Assembly: GCF_001995095.2 (NCBI RefSeq)
Contig: NZ_MTSD02000001.1
Location: forward strand, 992,001-1,056,000
From: Oceanospirillum linum
GTDB taxonomy: Bacteria; Pseudomonadota; Gammaproteobacteria; Pseudomonadales; Halomonadaceae
Direction: 5' to 3'
DNA length: 64,000 nucleotides
This document shows positions 46,259 through 57,390 of the stretch, piece by piece. The notes under the pieces were generated by a model that had not been told where the DNA came from, ran no database searches, and saw nothing but the letters and a program-made list of their open reading frames with translations. The translations under genes were made by a program, and so were the position numbers. Positions within the stretch are counted from its first letter, which is position 1. Each line of letters starts with the position of its first letter.

Positions 46259-47162
46259 GACTAACACCATATTCGTAGCCAGATTTGGATGCTAAAACCG
46301 AATCTGTACCAAGCTGCTGAACTCTCTCTGCTTTACCAATCTCATCCAACAACACTGACATTTCCGGTATATCGGTATCCCATTCCACCAAAGCCGGAGC
46401 CTGGCAGTCCAACTTATGCCTGATTTGTGCAAACAGCTGCCATACCTCATCACTGACACGACTCCCATGGGTATCAATCAGAATACGTCCCTGATCATAT
46501 TCATTGACTGAAAAACCAGCCAGATGCAGTTCACCCACCGCATCAAGGTTAATATTGTTCAAATAATCATAACTGTCGAAGCCGTGGTTCACGGCGTTAA
46601 CGTAGATATTATTCAGATCAAGAAGAAGGCCGCAGCCCGTTTGCTCAACAATCTGGTTTAAAAAATCCCATTCAGTAAAAACCGACACTTTAAAATTCAG
46701 ATAGGCCGTAGGATTCTCAATCAGAATCTGACGCCCAAGAGCCTGTTGAGCCACGTCTACCTGTCGGCAAAATTGTTCAAGGCTCTCACGGGTATAAGGA
46801 ATCGGCAGAAGGTCATTAAAATATCGGCCAGCTACGGCACTCCAGCTCAGATGCTCTGACAGCAATGCCGGTTGAAACTCATCCACTAAAGCCTTTAACG
46901 CTGAAAGGTGTTTAGGGGCTAAAGAGTCCCCTGAGCCAAGAGATAGCCCGACACCGTGGAAGCTTAATGGGTAATGTTGTGCGACCTGACGTAAAATATG
47001 GCGCTGAACACTCTGCTCATCCAGGTAGTTTTCACTATGAACTTCCAACCAGGAAACGCTCGGTAGTTCTGACAGCAGATCATTATAGTGCGGTGCCCGC
47101 AACCCCATGCCAATACTCGCCGTAGGCACAGAAAAGCCCTTCACAGTATCCATGGTGAGCAC
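46245..47162 (-). CDS. bufB: DUF692 multinuclear non-heme iron oxidase (MNIO; BufB/HvfB type)
   Basis: A TIM-barrel iron enzyme that modifies cysteines of a small peptide. The 305-residue protein has the family blocks GMGLRAPHYNDLLSELPSVSWLEVHSENYL, SFHGVGLSLGS and LLSEHLSWSAVAGRYFNDLLPIPYT. The metal-ligand stretches LLLDLNNIYVNAVNHGFD, GELHLAGFS, LIDTHGSRVSDEVW and PALVEWDTDIPEM are also present. Its substrate is very probably the DUF2282 peptide encoded just upstream at 47277-47531. The gap of 114 bp includes a 14-bp palindrome (TAAGCTATAGCTTA, 47251-47264). Confidence 0.9.
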   Translation of the reverse strand: MLTMDTVKGFSVPTASIGMGLRAPHYNDLLSELPSVSWLEVHSENYLDEQSVQRHILRQVAQHYPLSFHGVGLSLGSGDSLAPKHLSALKALVDEFQPALLSEHLSWSAVAGRYFNDLLPIPYTRESLEQFCRQVDVAQQALGRQILIENPTAYLNFKVSVFTEWDFLNQIVEQTGCGLLLDLNNIYVNAVNHGFDSYDYLNNINLDAVGELHLAGFSVNEYDQGRILIDTHGSRVSDEVWQLFAQIRHKLDCQAPALVEWDTDIPEMSVLLDEIGKAERVQQLGTDSVLASKSGYEYGVSHEGS

Positions 47163-47276
47163 TCCGTTTTTTACAAAGAGAGGGAATATATTTCTGAGAA
47201 ATGGAAACGCAATGCTCAGGAACCCGCTAATAATAGAGAGTTCCTGACTATAAGCTATAGCTTAAACGGGTAGCAC

Positions 47277-47531
47277 TTACTTAGAGGTCAGACTGCCACC
47301 AGCAAGCTTAGAGCACATACCTTTAGGCACAGCGATAAAGGCATCGCCCTGGAAATCTGTTTTAGACGTACCGGCACAAGAACTGTTTTTCGTTGCACAG
47401 TCATTGTGACCCGCTTTTGCAACGCCATAACATTTCTCTTTACCTGCAGCCATAGCAGGTGTTGCTGTCACTGCACTCAGCGCAATAATACCGGACATTA
47501 CAGAAGCCATTGCCAGTTTAGATTTAGTCAT
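47277..47531 (-). CDS. bufA: DUF2282 bufferin-type precursor peptide
   Basis: An 84-residue secreted precursor with a signal peptide (MTKSKLAMASVMSGIIALSAVTATPAMA). The mature part contains four cysteines in the DUF2282 pattern: EKCYGVAKAGHNDCATKNSSCAGTS and, near the end, VPKGMCSKLAGGS. In described relatives, cysteines are converted by the MNIO enzyme and the peptide binds copper in the periplasm. It is the first gene of the operon 47531 to 44892. Confidence 0.9.
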   Translation of the reverse strand: MTKSKLAMASVMSGIIALSAVTATPAMAAGKEKCYGVAKAGHNDCATKNSSCAGTSKTDFQGDAFIAVPKGMCSKLAGGSLTSK

Positions 47532-47981
47532 CGTTGTTACCTCGGGTTGTATACACTGAAAAATGTTTTATTAATCGTATTTTTATCTTGATTTTTTAAG
47601 TTCGTGTTAACGTACTCACTAACACTTACGCACCATCAGTTCAGGTGGATGCAAAAAATTTGCACAACATATTTCATCTGACCGAACAGAGCAGGATCAA
47701 CTCATGGCCGATTCTTTCAGTATGGCCCATAATCAACAAAGGTAACGAACTTTTGGAAGAAAACACATTATTTAGATGCATACAGCATACTTGTGTGATT
47801 GACTGCATCTGTCAACGATGCGTTTACGTATACGACTGAATGAGCCACTTTGTAATAAATCTTTGCTCTCCCCTGCGGAGCAAGAGCAGAGGCCAGGTTC
47901 TGATCAGGATAAGTACCTTCAGATAATTCGCTATCACACTGCACCCACTGTGATCTTAATTTAATGCTTAAAGGATGCCCT
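47532..47981. other. Divergent region between bufA and the chemotaxis receptor gene
   Basis: 450 bp without an accepted gene. It must contain the bufA promoter. An inverted repeat GTGTTA-N10-TAACAC at 47604-47625, about 75 bp upstream of bufA, could be a regulator site. Short open frames at 47645-47839 and 47768-47989 have no family features. Confidence 0.4.
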
Positions 47982-49928
47982 ATGTTCACTCAGCTTCGGT
48001 TAGCTCAGCAGCTTGCTATCGGTTTTGGCGTGCTGATTTTGTTCAGCGTCGTCTTAACCCTGTTTTCCTATAAGGGCCTGAGTGATAGCTCACGTGGGGT
48101 CCAGCAATATCGGGGGTTTGTAGCAGATACCAATATCGCAAGCCATCTGCAGAGCAGCATGTTAATGCAAGGTGCTGATGTACAAAGTTACCTGGTACAT
48201 CAGGGACAAAGTACCCTGGAGCACTACCAAAAGCAGGAAAGAGAAGTTGCCGAGCTGATCCTGACGGCTAAATCTCAGTTTAAAGATCCTAAGAGACTCG
48301 CGCTAATTAAGGATACCGAAGCCCAAATCGAGCAATTCCAACAGGCTTTTGATCAGGTTAAAGTTCAGATTGGTCTTATTGATCGCATCACAGAGCAGCA
48401 GCTATACCCCGCGGGTTTTGAGATCCGTAAAACGATGACGACCTTGATTGAAAATGCTTACCTGAACGGTGTTGGTGATACTATCTTTTATGCTGCCAGC
48501 GTACAGGAACACCTGCTTCTCGGTCGCCTTTACGCCAACCGCTACCTGATCTCACGTAACAAAGAACATTACGACCGAGCGGTGAAAGAGCTTGATGACA
48601 TCATGCCTAACACACTGCAGCTATTAAAAAATGCACTCGATGGAGAAGAAAGCGAGCTATTAGCTCATTTTGAGAAAAATCATCAGGCTTTCTTATCATC
48701 ACTTGATGACGTTTATCGGTCAGCCAGCCAGGTGACTCAAATTACCCAGGAAACCATTATCCCGCTATCAGTAGACATCACAGTAAAAACCAACCAAATT
48801 AAGCAGGATATTTTAAAAGATCAAGAACAGGTCGGCCCAAAACTACAGCAGGATATTGAAAACCTGACAGACCTGATTCTGTTTGTCTCAGCAATTGTTG
48901 TGGTCGCAGGCATTGTATTTACAATCGTCATGTTGAGAGTGATCAAGCAGCCTATTGGCGGAGAACCAAGAGATATCGCGGCGATCACCCGTCAGATTGC
49001 CTCCGGCGACCTGAAGGTTAAGCATCAGGAAAACAGTACCGGCATTCTTCAGTCTGTTAGCCATATGGCAGAGCAGCTCAGAACCATCATTGCATCAATC
49101 ACCCATACCGGTAGTCAGTTGCAGGATACAGCACAATCAGCATCTGCAGTTGCCCAACAAACACATGCCGTTGTTAATGAACAGCAAAGCCGTATTGAAC
49201 AGATCGCAGCGGCCGCTACAGAAATGGCGGCCAGTATTCATGATGTCGTTAACCACTCAGAGTCTTCAGCTCAGGCCGCATCAACAGGTATGGACTATGC
49301 TGCCCAAGGTAAAGAAACGGTACAGAGAACCCTGGAAGCTATTAATGATCTTGCTGACAACGTTGAGAAATCTGTCGAAATCATACAGTCCCTTGAAGCC
49401 AGCAGTACTAATATTGGTTCCGTGACAGAGGTTATTCAGACAATCTCTGAGCAAACCAACCTACTGGCTTTGAATGCTGCAATCGAAGCAGCCAGAGCAG
49501 GGGAATCGGGTAGAGGATTTGCTGTTGTTGCCGATGAAGTCAGGAATCTGGCACAGCGGAGTCAGGACTCAGCCCAAACCATCCAGGATATGATTAACCA
49601 ACTGCAGTCTGATATCAATCATGCCGTTGAGGCTATGCTCACCAGCCGCGATAAGGCGTTAAACACAGTAGAGCAGTCTGAGAAAACAGGAGCCGCCCTT
49701 GATACGATTGTTGAAAGCATCCGGCAAATCAATGAGATGAATACTCAGGTTGTGACTGCCGTTAGCCAACAGTCTTCTGTTGCAGAGGAGATCAGCCTCA
49801 ATATTACAGCAGTTACTCAATTGTCCGATCAAACTGTTGAGGGAGCACTACAAACAGCTGACGCCAGCAGCGAACTCTCGAAGATATCTAAAGAACTGGC
49901 TAAAACAGTTGATCACTTCAAACTCTAA
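47982..49928 (+). CDS. Methyl-accepting chemotaxis protein
   Basis: From ATG 47982 (AAAGGA upstream) the product is 648 residues. It has an N-terminal membrane helix ([23 protein letters not shown]) and a long helical periplasmic domain of about 250 residues, of the HBM-like helical bundle type. A second membrane helix ([27 protein letters not shown]), a HAMP domain and the signalling domain follow, with the hairpin tip [35 protein letters not shown]. The ligand is unknown. It is separated from the bufferin operon and from downstream genes by its own terminator. Confidence 0.93.
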   Translation: MFTQLRLAQQLAIGFGVLILFSVVLTLFSYKGLSDSSRGVQQYRGFVADTNIASHLQSSMLMQGADVQSYLVHQGQSTLEHYQKQEREVAELILTAKSQFKDPKRLALIKDTEAQIEQFQQAFDQVKVQIGLIDRITEQQLYPAGFEIRKTMTTLIENAYLNGVGDTIFYAASVQEHLLLGRLYANRYLISRNKEHYDRAVKELDDIMPNTLQLLKNALDGEESELLAHFEKNHQAFLSSLDDVYRSASQVTQITQETIIPLSVDITVKTNQIKQDILKDQEQVGPKLQQDIENLTDLILFVSAIVVVAGIVFTIVMLRVIKQPIGGEPRDIAAITRQIASGDLKVKHQENSTGILQSVSHMAEQLRTIIASITHTGSQLQDTAQSASAVAQQTHAVVNEQQSRIEQIAAAATEMAASIHDVVNHSESSAQAASTGMDYAAQGKETVQRTLEAINDLADNVEKSVEIIQSLEASSTNIGSVTEVIQTISEQTNLLALNAAIEAARAGESGRGFAVVADEVRNLAQRSQDSAQTIQDMINQLQSDINHAVEAMLTSRDKALNTVEQSEKTGAALDTIVESIRQINEMNTQVVTAVSQQSSVAEEISLNITAVTQLSDQTVEGALQTADASSELSKISKELAKTVDHFKL

Positions 49929-49987
49929 ATGGACAGACGGGAATACATTGATCGCAGAACACCTGCGATCAATACCCAAAATGTAAA

Positions 49988-50007
49988 AAGGCAGCCGAAG
50001 CTGCCTT
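49988..50007. terminator. Terminator between the chemotaxis gene and the DUF3037 gene
   Basis: AAGGCAGC-CGAA-GCTGCCTT forms an 8-bp stem with a tetraloop, followed on the plus strand by a T run after about 8 bp. The same hairpin recurs at 51633-51652 on the other side of the HipA/DUF3037 pair. Confidence 0.8.
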
Positions 50008-50032
50008 AATCAAGGTTTTTTAGATTAAAAAC

Positions 50033-50848
50033 CTAATGTTTGCGAGCAAACTCAATTATAGAGTTCTCATCCTTGGCATTAACCGCCTGGACTCCTAGCA
50101 TACTCAATTTGCCTTTAAACTTCTTAAGGTACTGTTCTAAGCCTTTATCATCCACAGACTCAAGGTCCAGCATAAACAGAAGATCTTCAGCACTCACATC
50201 GGCCTCAATAATATGCTCAACCTGACTGAGCCATAAATCAGCATGCTTTACAGCATTACCAATAGTACTTTGATCGAAAGCCAGTGGCTTGATCGCTCTT
50301 TTCTCAGAAATACCATCCGCACGTACAAACGGCAAAGTAATCTCCATTAAGTCAGTCTTTAAGGTTACTTTCTTGTAGACTCTATCCAAATTGATACGTT
50401 TGAGTGTCTGACGCAAACTCTTTTCAAGGTACTTTTCACGATAATCTCGCGTATTAAAGCTTCGGCCAATAAAATGATCGAAGAGCCGCTCAGTTTCTTG
50501 CGCAATATTCTCTGTCAAAAGAACGCGGGTATCTGAAAAAAGAACCACCCCTCCTTTTGGTCTACTTAATTCGGCAAAAATAGCTTTACCTAATTCAGAG
50601 TTATTTTTTTCAACGAGTTTTTTGGCTCGCTCAAACTCAGCTTCAAGAGTCTTGATGACGGTTTTATAAACCCTCTTATCCATATTATGGAAAAACTGTG
50701 TTACTCGACCAAAGCGGGATGGAGCCAACAGAAACTCCAATTGTGACTTAGCCGGGCAAAAAACCAAGACGCCAATGTTGGCAAACTCTTCTGTTTCAAG
50801 AAAAGGAGCAAAACGTACAATTTTGTATTGGCATGCAAATTTGTTCAT
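50033..50848 (-). CDS. DUF3037 protein, partner of the HipA-like kinase
   Basis: A 271-residue protein starting MNKFACQYKIVRFAPFLETEEFANIGVLVFCPAKSQLEFLL, the characteristic DUF3037 opening. The rest is helical and charged with no enzyme motif. Its ATG overlaps the stop of the kinase gene by 4 bp. DUF3037 genes regularly follow HipA-like kinase genes; the pair is suspected to be a toxin-antitoxin or defence-like module, but the role is not established to my knowledge. Confidence 0.85.
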   Translation of the reverse strand: MNKFACQYKIVRFAPFLETEEFANIGVLVFCPAKSQLEFLLAPSRFGRVTQFFHNMDKRVYKTVIKTLEAEFERAKKLVEKNNSELGKAIFAELSRPKGGVVLFSDTRVLLTENIAQETERLFDHFIGRSFNTRDYREKYLEKSLRQTLKRINLDRVYKKVTLKTDLMEITLPFVRADGISEKRAIKPLAFDQSTIGNAVKHADLWLSQVEHIIEADVSAEDLLFMLDLESVDDKGLEQYLKKFKGKLSMLGVQAVNAKDENSIIEFARKH

Positions 50849-51570
50849 GTGATTTCACCCCAGAATTCGTCCGTTTCTGCGAGGTCTAAAGTTTTCCTAA
50901 TATGTTCAAGTGTAGTAGAGGCCAAATCAGATGATTCGAACCACTCCAATGGTATTAGTGACGCAATAGTATCTATTTCCTGTCTGAGTAAATCCATTTT
51001 ACTCAGATAGTGAGCCTTACATGCTAAATCTATCGGATTCTTGGTTATAGCATGCCTAAAGACGTGGGACTCCATTTCTTCTATAGAGAAATCATCCGAA
51101 AAGGCTAAATTAAAATCAATCACCTGAAGCTGCTGTGACGTAGACTCAAGCAACAAATTAACATTCCCAGCAATTTCTCCAATATTTCTATCCGAGTTAT
51201 TGATCCAATAATCAAAAACGAAAATATCTCTTTGCAACAACTCTGGAATCAGATTTAAGTCCGACAGTGTCAACGTTTCGCACGGTTGAACAGACCTAGA
51301 ACCAAATAAATACTCAAACTCTAAGTCGCTTTGCCAAGCTGGATCCGTAATTTCTTTTAGCGCTGGATCCAGATATAAGATTTGGGGCTCAGGTGTTGGC
51401 AGTCCGAAAGATCTTGCCAATTTAGCGGAACACCACTCTGTTACAAGTCCTTTTGCAGTAGAGTTAGACCCCTTTGCAAAATAGTAGCTTCCATCCTCGG
51501 CAAGACAAAGAAAAGGCTCTAAAAATCCTTGTTCAAATGAGCATCGTCGAACTATTTCAACAATATGCAT
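50845..51570 (-). CDS. HipA-like kinase
   Basis: A 241-residue protein with HipA-kinase features: ATP-site lysine in YYFAKGSNSTAKGLVTEW, the catalytic loop FDYWINNSDRNIGE and the metal-binding aspartate in LQVIDFNLAF. It is shorter than HipA (about 440) and belongs to the compact HipA-like family paired with DUF3037. It begins the two-gene unit, which lies between two near-identical terminator hairpins. Substrate unknown. Confidence 0.82.
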   Translation of the reverse strand: MHIVEIVRRCSFEQGFLEPFLCLAEDGSYYFAKGSNSTAKGLVTEWCSAKLARSFGLPTPEPQILYLDPALKEITDPAWQSDLEFEYLFGSRSVQPCETLTLSDLNLIPELLQRDIFVFDYWINNSDRNIGEIAGNVNLLLESTSQQLQVIDFNLAFSDDFSIEEMESHVFRHAITKNPIDLACKAHYLSKMDLLRQEIDTIASLIPLEWFESSDLASTTLEHIRKTLDLAETDEFWGEIT

Positions 51571-51630
51571 CCTGCGGTACTTCTCCTATCCCATTAGAAG
51601 ACCTAAATTTAATCACTCGATGTTAAATCA

Positions 51631-51654
51631 AAAAGGCAGCCGAAGCTGCCTTTT
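51631..51654 (-). terminator. Terminator of purL
   Basis: AAAAGGCAGC-CGAA-GCTGCCTTTT (51631-51654) is a 10-bp perfect stem with T runs in both directions, 20 bp past the purL stop. Confidence 0.9.
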
Positions 51655-51674
51655 TTGTGCCGAACAGTCAGGTA

Positions 51675-54600
51675 TTAACCCACCCACACCCGTGCGTTGC
51701 GGAACATACGCATCCAGGCTCCGTCCTCACTCCAGTCATCCGGTGCCCAGGAGTTGGTTACCGTGCGGTAAACTCGCTCCGGGTGCGGCATCATGATGGT
51801 GACACGACCGTCGATAGAGGTCACACCGGTAACACCTGCCGGAGAACCGTTCGGGTTCGCCGGATAGGTTTCGGTCACCTTGCCATAGTTATCCACATAG
51901 CGTAGCGCCAGATTGCCACTTTCCAACAAGGCATCCAGGTGAGCTTCACTGGTGAACTCAGCGTGGCCTTCACCGTGAGCGACAGCAATTGGCATACGGG
52001 AACCCGCCATGCCCTGCAGGAAAACAGATGGACTATCCTGTACTTCAACCATACAAACACGGGCCTCAAACTGCTCCGACTGATTGCGCACAAAGTGCGG
52101 CCAGTGCTCAGCACCGGGAATCAGCTCGTGCAGGTTAGACAGCATCTGACAACCATTACACACGCCCAGCGCGAAGGTATCTTCACGGTGGAAGAAGTTC
52201 TTGAACTGCTCACGGGCGGTAGCGTTGAACAGAATGCTCTTCGCCCAACCTTCACCGGCACCCAGAACATCACCGTAGGAGAAGCCACCACAGGCGACTA
52301 ACCCACGGAACTGATCCAGTGTCACACGGCCTTCCAGAATGTCGCTCATGTGTACATCAACAGCTGCGAAACCGGCCCGGTCGAAGGCCGCTGCCATTTC
52401 AATCTGACCGTTAACGCCCTGCTCACGCACGATAGCCACTTTCGGACGGTTGCCGGAAGCGATCAGAGGCGCTGCAACGTCTTCATTCACATCGTAAGTC
52501 AGTTCAGCATGCAGACCCGGATTGGTGGAATCCAGCAGGCCGTCGAACTCTTCCAGTGCGCAATCCGCGTTATCACGCAGCGCCTGAACGCGGTAACTGG
52601 TTTCGCTCCACTTACGCTGGTAGTTCACACGGGCATTTTCCAGGACCGCTTCACCGTCATAGGTGAAACGAACCCAGTCTTCATCGTTCAGCTCACCGAT
52701 AACCGCTACGCAGTCACCAAGACCTGCCGCCTGGAACTGAGCCAGCACTTCTTCGGAATCATCACGCTTGATCTGAACCACAGCACCCAGTTCTTCGTTG
52801 AACAGTGCCGCTAGTACATCCTGGTCGTCATTACTATCAGAAATCAGATCCAGTTTGATGCTCAGGCCTGTGTGGCCAGCAAAGGACATCTCAGTCAGAG
52901 TTGTGAACAGGCCACCGTCAGAACGGTCATGGTAAGCCAGCAGCTTGCCATCCTGATTCAGCCCCTGAATCACAGCGAACATCGCTTTCAGGTCTTCTGC
53001 GTCATCCAGATCAGGGGCTTCGTTACCCACCTGATTGAAGACCTGTGCCAGCGCAGAACCACCCAGACGATTCTGACCACGACCCAGATCGATCAGCAGC
53101 AGATCGGTATCACCTTTGTCGGTACGCAGTTCAGGGGTCAGGGTCTTACGGGCATCACCCACAGGTGCAAAGCCGGTAATCACCAGAGACAGCGGAGATG
53201 TTACGGCTTTCTCTTCACCGTTATCGTCCCAAACGGTACGCATGGACATAGAGTCCTTACCTACTGGGATCGCGATATCCAGCTCAGGAGCCAGTTCCAT
53301 ACCCACCGCTTTTACGGTGTCGAACAGCGCCTGATTCTCGCCGTTGTGGCTGGCGGCAGACATCCAGTTAGCCGACAGCTTGATGTCGCCCATCTTGTTG
53401 ATCTGAGCTGCAGCTAGGTTAGTAATGGTTTCACCTACAGCCATACGACCAGAAGCCGCAGGGTTGATCAGCGCCAGCGGAGTACGCTCACCCATCGCCA
53501 TCGCTTCACCGGTGGTCGCATCCTGCGTTGTGGTGGTTACCGCAACATCAGCAACCGGCACCTGCCAGGGGCCTACCATCTGATCACGGGCAACCATACC
53601 GGTAATAGAGCGATCACCAATGGTGATCAGGAAGTTCTTACTGGCAACGGTTGGCAGCTGCAGAACCCGCTTAGCCGCTTCTTTCAGCTCAACGCCTTCA
53701 AGTTTCAGCTCAGGCAGCTCAGGATTAACGCGGTTAAATTCGCGGTGCATCTTAGGTGGCTTGCCAAACAGCACACTCATCGGCAGGTCAACCGGCTCAT
53801 TGCTGAACACAGTATCCTGAACCGTAAGGTGCATCTCTTCAGTGGCTTCACCGACAACTGCGAATGGGCAGCGTTCACGGGCACAGATCGCCTCAAACGC
53901 TTCCAGATTCTCGGGGGAAACAGCCATCACATAGCGTTCCTGAGATTCGTTACACCAGATCTCCAGCGGGCTCATACCCGGCTCGTCGTTCAGTACTTTG
54001 CGCAGATCGAACTGACCACCACGCTCGCCATCTTTAACCAGCTCCGGCAGCGCATTAGATAAACCACCTGCGCCAACATCATGGATAAAGCTGATGGGGT
54101 TTCTATCGCCCAACTGCCAGCACTGACCGATCACTTCCTGGCAGCGACGCTCCATCTCTGGGTTTTCACGCTGTACAGAAGCAAAATCCAGATCTTCAGA
54201 GCTTGCACCTGTGGCCATAGAAGACGCCGCGCCACCGCCCAGACCGATCAACATAGCCGGGCCGCCCAGAACGATCAGCTTAGCACCGACAATAATGTCG
54301 CCTTTCTCAACATGATCCGCACGGATATTGCCCATACCGCCCGCCAGCATAATCGGTTTGTGGTAACCCCACATCTCTGTACCGTTTACACCAACAGCTT
54401 CCTGCTCAAAAGTACGGAAGTAACCATTCAGGTTTGGACGACCAAATTCATTGTTAAATGCCGCACCACCTAATGGGCCTTCGATCATGATATCCAGCGC
54501 AGAAACGATACGCGCAGGCTTACCATAATGACCTTCCCAGGGCTGATTGAATTCGGGGATGCTCAGGTTGGAAACCGTAAAGCCCGTCAAACCCGCTTTT

Positions 54601-55580
54601 GGCTTAGAGCCACGGCCTGTTGCACCTTCATCACGAATCTCACCACCGGAGCCGGTAGCAGCACCGGGGAAAGGTGCAATCGCAGTAGGGTGGTTGTGAG
54701 TTTCTACCTTCATCAACAGGTGAACCGGCTCTTTGTTTTTGCCGTATTCTTTCGTGTCAGGGTTCGGGAAAAAACGGTTCGCTTCATGGCCAACAATAAC
54801 AGACGCATTGTCTTTATAAGCGGAGAGTACGCCTTCGGGACTTTGCTCAAAGGTATTCTTGATCATGCCGAACAGGGACTTCTCCTGTGCCTCACCATCA
54901 ATAGTCCAATCCGCATTGAAGATTTTATGACGGCAGTGCTCAGAGTTAGCCTGAGCAAACATCATCAGTTCGATATCATTTGGATTGCGACCAAGATCGA
55001 TGAAACTTTGTACCAAATAATCGATCTCATCATCCGCCAGAGCAAGACCCAGAGACTGATTAGCCTCTTCCAGAGCAGGACGGCCACGACCCAGAATATC
55101 CACAGAGGTCAGCGGACGGGGTTCTTCATGGCTGAATAAGCTTGTAGCCTGATCCAGATCGGTCAGCACCGCCTGAGTCATACGATCATGCAGCAGGTCT
55201 TTAACGGTCGCCAGGTCCGTTTCTGATAAGTTTTCTGCCTGGATATAGTAGGCAATACCACGTTCAATACGGCTGATCGATGCCAGACCGCAGTTATGGG
55301 CAATATCAGTCGCCTTGGAAGACCATGGCGAAATGGTTCCCGGACGGGGCACAACCAGAAACAGCGTGCCGGAAGGCTCCAGCTCTTCTGCTTGCGGGCC
55401 GTAACGCAGAATACGGTCAAGAACCGTTTGCTGCTCGGCAGTCAGATCTGCGGTCAGCTCTGCAAAATGCATGAACTCGGCGTGTACATTCAGAACTGCG
55501 GGTACTGACTCCTGAAGAGCAGACAGTAACTTGCGGGTTCGGAAGGCAGATAGGGCGGGCGCTCCACGCAATTTAAGCAT
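51675..55580 (-). CDS. purL: Phosphoribosylformylglycinamidine synthase
   Basis: Large single-chain FGAM synthase of 1301 residues, step four of purine synthesis. The N-terminal part has the family opening [19 protein letters not shown]. The synthetase centre shows [34 protein letters not shown] and [19 protein letters not shown]. The C-terminal glutaminase has [21 protein letters not shown], the nucleophile Cys in [10 protein letters not shown], and [11 protein letters not shown]. Length is normal for the proteobacterial form. Divergent from mltF, as in Pseudomonas. Confidence 0.97.
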   Translation of the reverse strand: MLKLRGAPALSAFRTRKLLSALQESVPAVLNVHAEFMHFAELTADLTAEQQTVLDRILRYGPQAEELEPSGTLFLVVPRPGTISPWSSKATDIAHNCGLASISRIERGIAYYIQAENLSETDLATVKDLLHDRMTQAVLTDLDQATSLFSHEEPRPLTSVDILGRGRPALEEANQSLGLALADDEIDYLVQSFIDLGRNPNDIELMMFAQANSEHCRHKIFNADWTIDGEAQEKSLFGMIKNTFEQSPEGVLSAYKDNASVIVGHEANRFFPNPDTKEYGKNKEPVHLLMKVETHNHPTAIAPFPGAATGSGGEIRDEGATGRGSKPKAGLTGFTVSNLSIPEFNQPWEGHYGKPARIVSALDIMIEGPLGGAAFNNEFGRPNLNGYFRTFEQEAVGVNGTEMWGYHKPIMLAGGMGNIRADHVEKGDIIVGAKLIVLGGPAMLIGLGGGAASSMATGASSEDLDFASVQRENPEMERRCQEVIGQCWQLGDRNPISFIHDVGAGGLSNALPELVKDGERGGQFDLRKVLNDEPGMSPLEIWCNESQERYVMAVSPENLEAFEAICARERCPFAVVGEATEEMHLTVQDTVFSNEPVDLPMSVLFGKPPKMHREFNRVNPELPELKLEGVELKEAAKRVLQLPTVASKNFLITIGDRSITGMVARDQMVGPWQVPVADVAVTTTTQDATTGEAMAMGERTPLALINPAASGRMAVGETITNLAAAQINKMGDIKLSANWMSAASHNGENQALFDTVKAVGMELAPELDIAIPVGKDSMSMRTVWDDNGEEKAVTSPLSLVITGFAPVGDARKTLTPELRTDKGDTDLLLIDLGRGQNRLGGSALAQVFNQVGNEAPDLDDAEDLKAMFAVIQGLNQDGKLLAYHDRSDGGLFTTLTEMSFAGHTGLSIKLDLISDSNDDQDVLAALFNEELGAVVQIKRDDSEEVLAQFQAAGLGDCVAVIGELNDEDWVRFTYDGEAVLENARVNYQRKWSETSYRVQALRDNADCALEEFDGLLDSTNPGLHAELTYDVNEDVAAPLIASGNRPKVAIVREQGVNGQIEMAAAFDRAGFAAVDVHMSDILEGRVTLDQFRGLVACGGFSYGDVLGAGEGWAKSILFNATAREQFKNFFHREDTFALGVCNGCQMLSNLHELIPGAEHWPHFVRNQSEQFEARVCMVEVQDSPSVFLQGMAGSRMPIAVAHGEGHAEFTSEAHLDALLESGNLALRYVDNYGKVTETYPANPNGSPAGVTGVTSIDGRVTIMMPHPERVYRTVTNSWAPDDWSEDGAWMRMFRNARVWVG

Positions 55581-55882
55581 GACGAAAAGAAGCCTCTTTA
55601 AAAAAATCGGAAACCGGAACTTGTTCTACTATTTAAACAGGCAACAAAAGATATAATTAAGCGGCACCGTTAAAAAAATAGCAGAAAGAATGAGGGTGCC
55701 AATAATACTGCAAACCCTGTGTTTAAAGCTAATCTGAAGATGACTTTCTTGGTATATCATTTAGCAGAGTGTCATTTTAAGCAAAAAAAATGCGACAATA
55801 GGCTTCTGTCTATTTTTCCAGTAGCGAAACAGCCCGTTATAGCAACGGTTATTGAGTTCGCTCTTTATTACAGCAACATCTG
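55581..55882. other. Divergent promoter region of purL and mltF
   Basis: 302 bp, AT-rich, no gene. I could not identify a PurR-type operator with confidence. Confidence 0.45.
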
Positions 55883-57343
55883 GTGAGCACTGTGTTTAAG
55901 CAGCCTTTTTTACAATTTACAAAGTTCACGATGGCCGCAGCAACGCTGCTGGCAGCCGTGTCTTTGTCTGGCTGTAACCAACCCACCGTCCTGGAAGAAG
56001 TTAAACAAAATGGCACGCTGAAAATCCTGACACGAAATACCCCAACAACTTACTATGAGGGTTCTGACGGCCCCACAGGTTTCGAGTATGAGCTGGCAAG
56101 CCTGTTTGCTGACCACCTCGGAGTAAAGCTCGAAATTGATAGCAACCACGACATTAAGGGTATTTATCAGTCCCTGGAAGAGGGTGACGCCCACTTGGCT
56201 GCCGCAGGGCTTGAGGTCAACCTGGATCGCATTGGTGACTTCTACTACAGCCAGGGTTACATGGATGTACAGCCCGTTGTCATCTACAACCGAAAACAGT
56301 CCAGACCCAAAACAGTAGAAGACCTTGTCGGAAAGCAAACAGCGGTCATCGCCGGCACTAATAATGCATTCCTGCTTCGGAATCTGCAGCAGAAACAGCC
56401 AAAGCTTAGCTGGAAAGAAACCAGCGACCTGGAAGCCACGGATCTTATCCGCATGGTACACGAGCAGGAACTGGACTTTGCAGTCATCAACTCGAACGAG
56501 CTGGGAATCAACAAGGCTTATTACTCCAGGGTGAAGGAAGCCTTTGTGCTTAATGAGACCCATAAGCTTGCCTGGGCCATGCCAAAGCGCAGAGATAATA
56601 CCCTATACAATGCCGCACGGGATTTCTTCTCCCAAATAGAGAGTGACGGCACTCTCTCTCAAATTCGCGACCGCTATTATGGCCATAAAGAAGAGCTGAA
56701 CTATGTTGGTGTCCAGCTGTTCCTGCGTCATATCAGAGGGCGCCTGCCCAAGTATGAGAAGCACTTCAAAAAAGCAGCTGAAAAGTACAATCTCGACTGG
56801 CGCTTGCTGGCAGCCACGGGCTACCAGGAATCCCATTGGCTCCCCCGTGCTAAGTCACCAACAGGTGTTCGGGGTCTGATGATGCTAACCCTGAATACCG
56901 CCAGCGATATGGGCGTCACAAACAGGCTGGATGCAAAACAGAGTATTTATGGCGGAGCCCGCTACCTTTCCAAGCTAATTCGTCGTATGCCGGAACAAAT
57001 TCTGGAACCTGACCGCACCTGGATGGCGCTGGCATCTTACAATGTCGGTTACGATCACCTGGAAGATGCCCGGAAAATTACCGAACATATGAAAAAAGAC
57101 CCGAACAAATGGATTGATGTAAGGGAGCATCTGCCACTTCTGCAAAAACGAAACTGGTATCGTTTTACCAAGCATGGCTTTGCCCGTGGTGAAGAGCCTG
57201 TTCATTACGTTCAGAACATCCGGCAGTACTATGACATTCTCACCTGGTACGACAGCCGTCTGCAGCAGGTGGCGCAAAACCAGGCCACAGAAGAAAGTGT
57301 ACAGAAAGCCGTTAACTTCAGTATCGTACCTCCGGTACTCTAG
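55883..57343 (+). CDS. mltF: Membrane-bound lytic murein transglycosylase F
   Basis: An outer-membrane lipoprotein that cleaves peptidoglycan glycan strands. The 486-residue precursor starts at GTG 55883 and has the lipobox LSGC. An SBP_bac_3-like regulatory domain follows (LKILTRNTPTTYYEGSDGPTGFEYELASLFADHLGVKL). The C-terminal SLT domain has the catalytic Glu in ATGYQESHWLPRAKSPTGVRGLMMLT. It lies between purL and tadA, the usual location. Confidence 0.95.
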   Translation: MSTVFKQPFLQFTKFTMAAATLLAAVSLSGCNQPTVLEEVKQNGTLKILTRNTPTTYYEGSDGPTGFEYELASLFADHLGVKLEIDSNHDIKGIYQSLEEGDAHLAAAGLEVNLDRIGDFYYSQGYMDVQPVVIYNRKQSRPKTVEDLVGKQTAVIAGTNNAFLLRNLQQKQPKLSWKETSDLEATDLIRMVHEQELDFAVINSNELGINKAYYSRVKEAFVLNETHKLAWAMPKRRDNTLYNAARDFFSQIESDGTLSQIRDRYYGHKEELNYVGVQLFLRHIRGRLPKYEKHFKKAAEKYNLDWRLLAATGYQESHWLPRAKSPTGVRGLMMLTLNTASDMGVTNRLDAKQSIYGGARYLSKLIRRMPEQILEPDRTWMALASYNVGYDHLEDARKITEHMKKDPNKWIDVREHLPLLQKRNWYRFTKHGFARGEEPVHYVQNIRQYYDILTWYDSRLQQVAQNQATEESVQKAVNFSIVPPVL

Positions 57344-57390
57344 CCTCAGTCAAACAGCACATCCTAATATCTGCGACACTTCGCCACTGA

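Noticed and set aside
47645-47989. Short open frames between bufA and the chemotaxis gene
   Set aside because: No ribosome sites and no family resemblance. They fall in a region that should hold promoters.
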